Origin: Candidatus Gastranaerophilales bacterium
GTDB taxonomy: Bacteria; Cyanobacteriota; Vampirovibrionia; Gastranaerophilales; Gastranaerophilaceae
DNA: 64,000 nt
Reading direction: 5' to 3'
Assembly: GCA_910586855.1 (NCBI GenBank)
Contig: CAJUJH010000001.1
Span: 1,037,016 to 1,101,015 of the forward strand
The notes beneath the pieces were generated by a model. It did not search any database and was not told where the DNA came from. It worked only from the letters and a program-made list of their open reading frames with translations. Made by a program: the position numbers and the translations under genes. Positions 60,476 through 64,000 of the stretch are shown piece after piece; within the stretch, counting starts at the first letter, position 1, and every line of letters starts with the position of its first letter.

Positions 60476-61750
60476 ATGAAAACTTTAGCTAAAAAAACTT
60501 ATGATGTTGCAATATTTGGAGGAGGACCAGCAGGCATCAGCGCTGCTTATACTGCAGCTAAGCTGGGGCTCAAAACCCTTTTAGTTGAAAAAAACAACTA
60601 TCTTGGAGGGCAAATGACCGGCGGGCTTGTTGTCCCAATGATGAAAAGCACTTCTGATGAGATTAATACAGAATTTTACAAAAAACTTATAGAATACGCC
60701 AAAAAATTTAATGCACAAGTAACATATTCCGATAATAATGACGGATGGCTTAATCCCGTTCTTTTAAAAATCATCTTTGAAACCATGCTAAAAGATGCCG
60801 GGGCAGATATTTTGTATGAAGCACAATTATCCGATAAATACATTAGTGGTAATAACAAAAATATTGATTTTATTGAAATTAAATCAAAGATATTATCACT
60901 ACATATCTATTCGAAACATTATGTAGATGCAACTGGCGATTCAAATTTATGCAAATTTTTAAATTGCAATTTTATTGATGATAAAAATAAATTTCAGCCT
61001 GCATCTTTAAGATTTATAGTTTCAAATATTAATCTCGAAAAATTCTCAACACAAATTTTAAATGCAGACCAAAATAGAGAAGTTACAACGTCAGCCAGAA
61101 TTAATGACAATATACATCTTTCTACTGCATATACATTTGATACATCTAAAATTTGGGGACTTGCACCATTTTTTGAAAAGGCACTTGATGCTGGTGACCT
61201 GAAATACTCTGATACAGCTTATTTTCAAGTATTTACTATAGCTAATATGCCGGGAAGCCTGTCTTTTAACTGCCCCAGGCTGGAAGATTGCAATAATAAC
61301 GATACTTTTTCATATTCAAACTCATTAATTGAAGCCCGCGCAGCAATTTTTAGAATTTATAATTTTATGAAGAAGTATTTTGATGGTTTTGAGGAATCTT
61401 TTATATCTCAAATAGCTGATATAACAGGAGTTAGGGTATCAAAACGTCCAAAAACCAAATATATCTATAAACTTTCAGATATACTATCATCAAAAAGCTT
61501 TGATAACAGTATTCTTACGGCTGATTACCCTGTAGACATTCATTCAAATACAAAAGATGGTTCGACTTTAAAAGCGGTTAAAAAATACTTTTTACCCATA
61601 GAATCCCTTATTTGTGACGATTATAACAATCTTTTTGTATGCGGAAGAAACCTTGGAGCTGAATTTGAAGCCCAGGCAGCCTTACGAATACAAAAAAGCT
61701 GTATGTCTATGGGCGAAGGACTTGCAAAATTTTTGTATAAAAATAAATAA
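60476..61750 (+). CDS. FAD-dependent oxidoreductase
   Basis: The 424-residue protein begins with an FAD-binding dinucleotide fold (V-A-I-F-G-G-G-P-A-G-I-S-A-A) and E38-type acidic end of strand 2 (V-E-K-N-N-Y-L-G-G-Q-M-T-G-G), a form common in the FAD_oxidored/thioredoxin-like group. A second family patch is near the end ('LFVCGRNLGAEFEAQAALR'), where the C-terminal FAD contact lies. Substrate is unknown; cytoplasmic, no signal peptide. AAGG lies about 15 bases upstream of the ATG. Monocistronic as far as visible. Confidence 0.8.
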   Translation: MKTLAKKTYDVAIFGGGPAGISAAYTAAKLGLKTLLVEKNNYLGGQMTGGLVVPMMKSTSDEINTEFYKKLIEYAKKFNAQVTYSDNNDGWLNPVLLKIIFETMLKDAGADILYEAQLSDKYISGNNKNIDFIEIKSKILSLHIYSKHYVDATGDSNLCKFLNCNFIDDKNKFQPASLRFIVSNINLEKFSTQILNADQNREVTTSARINDNIHLSTAYTFDTSKIWGLAPFFEKALDAGDLKYSDTAYFQVFTIANMPGSLSFNCPRLEDCNNNDTFSYSNSLIEARAAIFRIYNFMKKYFDGFEESFISQIADITGVRVSKRPKTKYIYKLSDILSSKSFDNSILTADYPVDIHSNTKDGSTLKAVKKYFLPIESLICDDYNNLFVCGRNLGAEFEAQAALRIQKSCMSMGEGLAKFLYKNK

Positions 61751-61762
61751 CAGTGCAAAGAA

Positions 61763-61790
61763 TTGTTAAGAAAATTGTAAAGAATTGTAA
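61763..61790 (+). promoter_or_regulatory. TTGTAA repeats upstream of the large Asp/Ser/Thr protein
   Basis: TTGTTAA at 61763 and TTGTAA at 61775 and 61785 form a short array; the last two are 10 bases apart. The reverse complement of this unit occurs in front of the gene at 55872. Confidence 0.3.
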
Positions 61791-61892
61791 AAATTATAAT
61801 CAACATGCTGAAACTAAAGCAATTTTTTTCATTTTCAAATTTTACTTTAATATAAAACTATAGAGAAATATCATTTTACTTGGGAGAATATA

Positions 61893-64000
61893 ATGAAAAC
61901 CGGTTTATTTCTGAATCAACAGAATATTTCATCAACAAACAATAATATTAAAAAAGCGGATTATTTATCTAAAAATTCCATAAAAGCAAACTTGCAGCAA
62001 GATACTGTAAGCTTTAGTGGAAGCAGAAGTAAGAGAAAAAAGGCTGCAAAAGAGCAGGCAAACAAACAAGCTTATGTTATAGCTGACGATAATAATAAGC
62101 CTGCACCTTTAATTAAAAATGGATTTTTTGCAAAAATTAAATCTGTATTACCTTGGGCAAAAGAACACCCGGGCAAAGCTACAGGTGCAGCTACCGGTAC
62201 GATTGCGGCTGTTGGTACGGCTGCATATATCGCGAGCAGTTTACTTGGCGGCGGAACAAATACTGACCAATTTTTTATACCCCCACAACCTGATTTTGGT
62301 ACAGTAGCTACAGATTATGTTGAAAACTTTGTAGGTACAGTAGCTGATATAGATGAAAACTACGATACTGTCAATGATATTTATTATCTTGATTCTAACG
62401 ATGTAAAAACATTGAAATTTACACCTAATGGACTTCCTGAAGGCATTGTTATGCAAAATATAGTTTCTCCTGAAACTGCTGCAAAGGATGATGATGTTCG
62501 TATAGGTTCAACCTTAAGAGAATTAATTGATAGAGCCGGCTATGATTTTGAAGGCACATACAAAGAAGCCGGTATAGATGGTGATAATGATACAGACGTT
62601 ACTGAAATAGGTACAGAAGGCGCTTTCCACAAAGCCATTGATGAGTACCTTCAATCTAACCCCGAACTTGTTACTTTAATTGTAACTATTAACGGTGTTG
62701 ATTCTATTGATAAACTTACACCAGACCAAATTGCTGATACACCTTTACTATCACGCAAAGACTTATTAACAAGCACAAGAGTTATTGCACCAAGCTTTGA
62801 AATTCCATACACCACAAAATTTGATGAAACACAAAAGTTTGGCAGCAATGTTATACAAAAACAATTTGCTCCGGATGAAGAAAATACAGTTGTAGACATC
62901 GTTTCAGAAGGTGAACTTAAAGAAGGTCAATATAGAACCTTGGAAGATGCTATTTTAGACACTCTTCATATCGAAGCAGGTTCAGATGATTATAAAAATT
63001 ATTACAATGCTATTGTACAAAGATTAGCAAACTGGGAAGAAAATTCTGAAATTATTGAAGTTAAAACAGGTGATTTGCGCGAAGGTGATAAAGTTCCTGT
63101 TTATGATGATACAACAAGAGCTACTGCATTAATGAATATGACAGATATTCAAGGTTTGCACTTCCCTGACAATATTGTATTTAATGACATTACACATAGT
63201 ACAGAAGATGTAAAATATGATTATCAAAAAGGTTCAACTATTTACCAAATTTCACCAATTTGCCCAATTAACGGTGAAAGTGTAAGAGAAGTAGATTTAC
63301 CATCAAAAATTGATCCTGAATTTGCAAATCCTGGTGATATCACATGTTTAAATGATGTATTGAAATACTTCTATGACACAAGAACAAATCAAGCATTTAT
63401 GTACACTGATGAAGAAGGTGTTGACCATTTTAACATTGTGGACCAAACTGCACAAAACTTTGCTACTGCACACAGAATGAGCTTTATTCAAAGCAACCCG
63501 CAAATTTTTGCAGCACCTCAAACTATTGATGGCGAATTTAGCATCTTTGGTGCATATGACATAATTGACGAAACTATTGTAAAAGACATTCAAGAAGGCA
63601 TGGAAGATGTTGATTCGCAAGAAGCATTCGATAATCAAGTCCTTGCTTTAATTGGTTATGCAGTTGACAAATATGCTGATGGCAATCTTGATAACTTTTT
63701 ACAAAAATATTGTGCAGTAAATTGGGATAAAGCTTTAGCTATTACGTTCTACGATGAAGATGGCAATCTCAAAATTGTAAACGAAGACGGAAGCAATACT
63801 TTAACGGTATCTATTGATTCCACTTATGTTCGTTTAGGTAAGGCTGTCGTATTAGAGGATAATACTGACAGTGAAGATGTACCTGAACCAACCACTGAGC
63901 CAGACCCTAGCGACGACACAAAAGAAGTTGACTCTGATACAGACACCGATACAGATACAGATACGGACACAGACTCTGACTCTGACACAGACACCGATAC
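61893..64000 (+). CDS. Large lineage-type protein with Asp/Ser/Thr repeats, 3'-truncated
   Basis: The frame is open from the ATG at 61893 (GGGAG 6 bases upstream) to the window edge, 702 codons so far. Residues 36-43 are Q-D-T-V-S-F-S-G, matching Q-D-T-V-S-F-G of the tandem triplet. A basic stretch and a membrane helix (about 90-112) follow, then about 540 residues of acidic alpha/beta sequence with recurring segments. At about 680 a Pro/Glu linker gives way to alternating Asp-Ser/Asp-Thr, like the dipeptide repeats of surface adhesins. The rest of the protein is outside. Surface or cell-surface-linked role is inferred. Confidence 0.75.
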   Translation, partial: MKTGLFLNQQNISSTNNNIKKADYLSKNSIKANLQQDTVSFSGSRSKRKKAAKEQANKQAYVIADDNNKPAPLIKNGFFAKIKSVLPWAKEHPGKATGAATGTIAAVGTAAYIASSLLGGGTNTDQFFIPPQPDFGTVATDYVENFVGTVADIDENYDTVNDIYYLDSNDVKTLKFTPNGLPEGIVMQNIVSPETAAKDDDVRIGSTLRELIDRAGYDFEGTYKEAGIDGDNDTDVTEIGTEGAFHKAIDEYLQSNPELVTLIVTINGVDSIDKLTPDQIADTPLLSRKDLLTSTRVIAPSFEIPYTTKFDETQKFGSNVIQKQFAPDEENTVVDIVSEGELKEGQYRTLEDAILDTLHIEAGSDDYKNYYNAIVQRLANWEENSEIIEVKTGDLREGDKVPVYDDTTRATALMNMTDIQGLHFPDNIVFNDITHSTEDVKYDYQKGSTIYQISPICPINGESVREVDLPSKIDPEFANPGDITCLNDVLKYFYDTRTNQAFMYTDEEGVDHFNIVDQTAQNFATAHRMSFIQSNPQIFAAPQTIDGEFSIFGAYDIIDETIVKDIQEGMEDVDSQEAFDNQVLALIGYAVDKYADGNLDNFLQKYCAVNWDKALAITFYDEDGNLKIVNEDGSNTLTVSIDSTYVRLGKAVVLEDNTDSEDVPEPTTEPDPSDDTKEVDSDTDTDTDTDTDTDSDSDTDTD

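Noticed and set aside
63930..64000. Short tandem DNA repeat as a non-coding satellite
   Set aside because: It is in frame with the 61893 gene and encodes Asp-Ser/Asp-Thr dipeptides, so it is a coding repeat.

Overview
The window is AT-rich bacterial chromosomal DNA. It most likely comes from an anaerobic, gut-type, non-photosynthetic relative of Cyanobacteria (Gastranaerophilales/Melainabacteria). This placement is inferred from the gene mix: an outer membrane (autotransporter, TolC and MacAB-like export, AsmA-like protein), anaerobic metabolism (HydG for an [FeFe]-hydrogenase, a flavodiiron protein), many NarL-type response regulators, and a set of lineage-type proteins sharing an unusual N-terminal signature (M[RK]IS.IQ plus an S/T-F-x-G element). 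No 16S or other phylogenetic marker is present, so the assignment is provisional.

Layout. 1-7366 is the right end of a prophage: a contractile-tail baseplate module (Gp138 spike, gp25-like, gp47/J, DUF2612), a tail fibre, and a lysis module with a GH24 lysozyme. It ends at a duplicated 3' fragment of tRNA-Leu(UAA), the likely attachment site. 7463-9334 encodes a modular NUMOD-like repeat protein with homopolymer tracts. 9726-14373 is a tolC-macA-macB export operon read leftward; its outer-membrane gene seems to start at a non-canonical ATT. Divergent from it, a promoter and cobalamin riboswitch (about 14554-14750) precede an operon of three unrecognised proteins and a pseudopilin carrying a tail-collar-like domain. 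18201-21945 holds two secreted helical proteins, a pentapeptide-repeat protein and two response regulators.

22062-33503 is mostly housekeeping: gatC, pyrG, rimO, a MerR-type regulator, a YtxH/DUF948 stress cluster, tRNA-Asn and tRNA-Gln, sstT, an AGCS alanine/glycine symporter and a C_GCAxxG_C_C protein. 33621-37181 is a large Pmp-like autotransporter. tRNA-Glu and tRNA-Lys follow, then a small possible insertion bounded by an 11-bp repeat of the tRNA-Lys end. 38488-47213 is a leftward envelope operon: GT-C membrane enzyme, AsmA-like protein, YdjC deacetylase, histidine kinase, response regulator, and an acyltransferase broken by two T7-tract frameshifts.

47432-49309 is a tandem triplet of near-identical genes whose middle copy is a clean chimera of its neighbours, the expected product of unequal crossing-over. 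Then come a duplicated membrane protein, hydG, trpD (reverse), tRNA-Thr, a flavodiiron protein, a divergent membrane-anchored GT5 glycogen-synthase-like protein, another NarL regulator, an FAD oxidoreductase, and a large Asp/Ser/Thr-rich protein running off the right edge.

The most interesting threads are the N-terminal signature shared by otherwise unrelated proteins, the B12 riboswitch in front of non-B12 genes, the pilin/tail-collar fusion, the unequal-crossover triplet, and several homopolymer-linked candidates for on/off switching.
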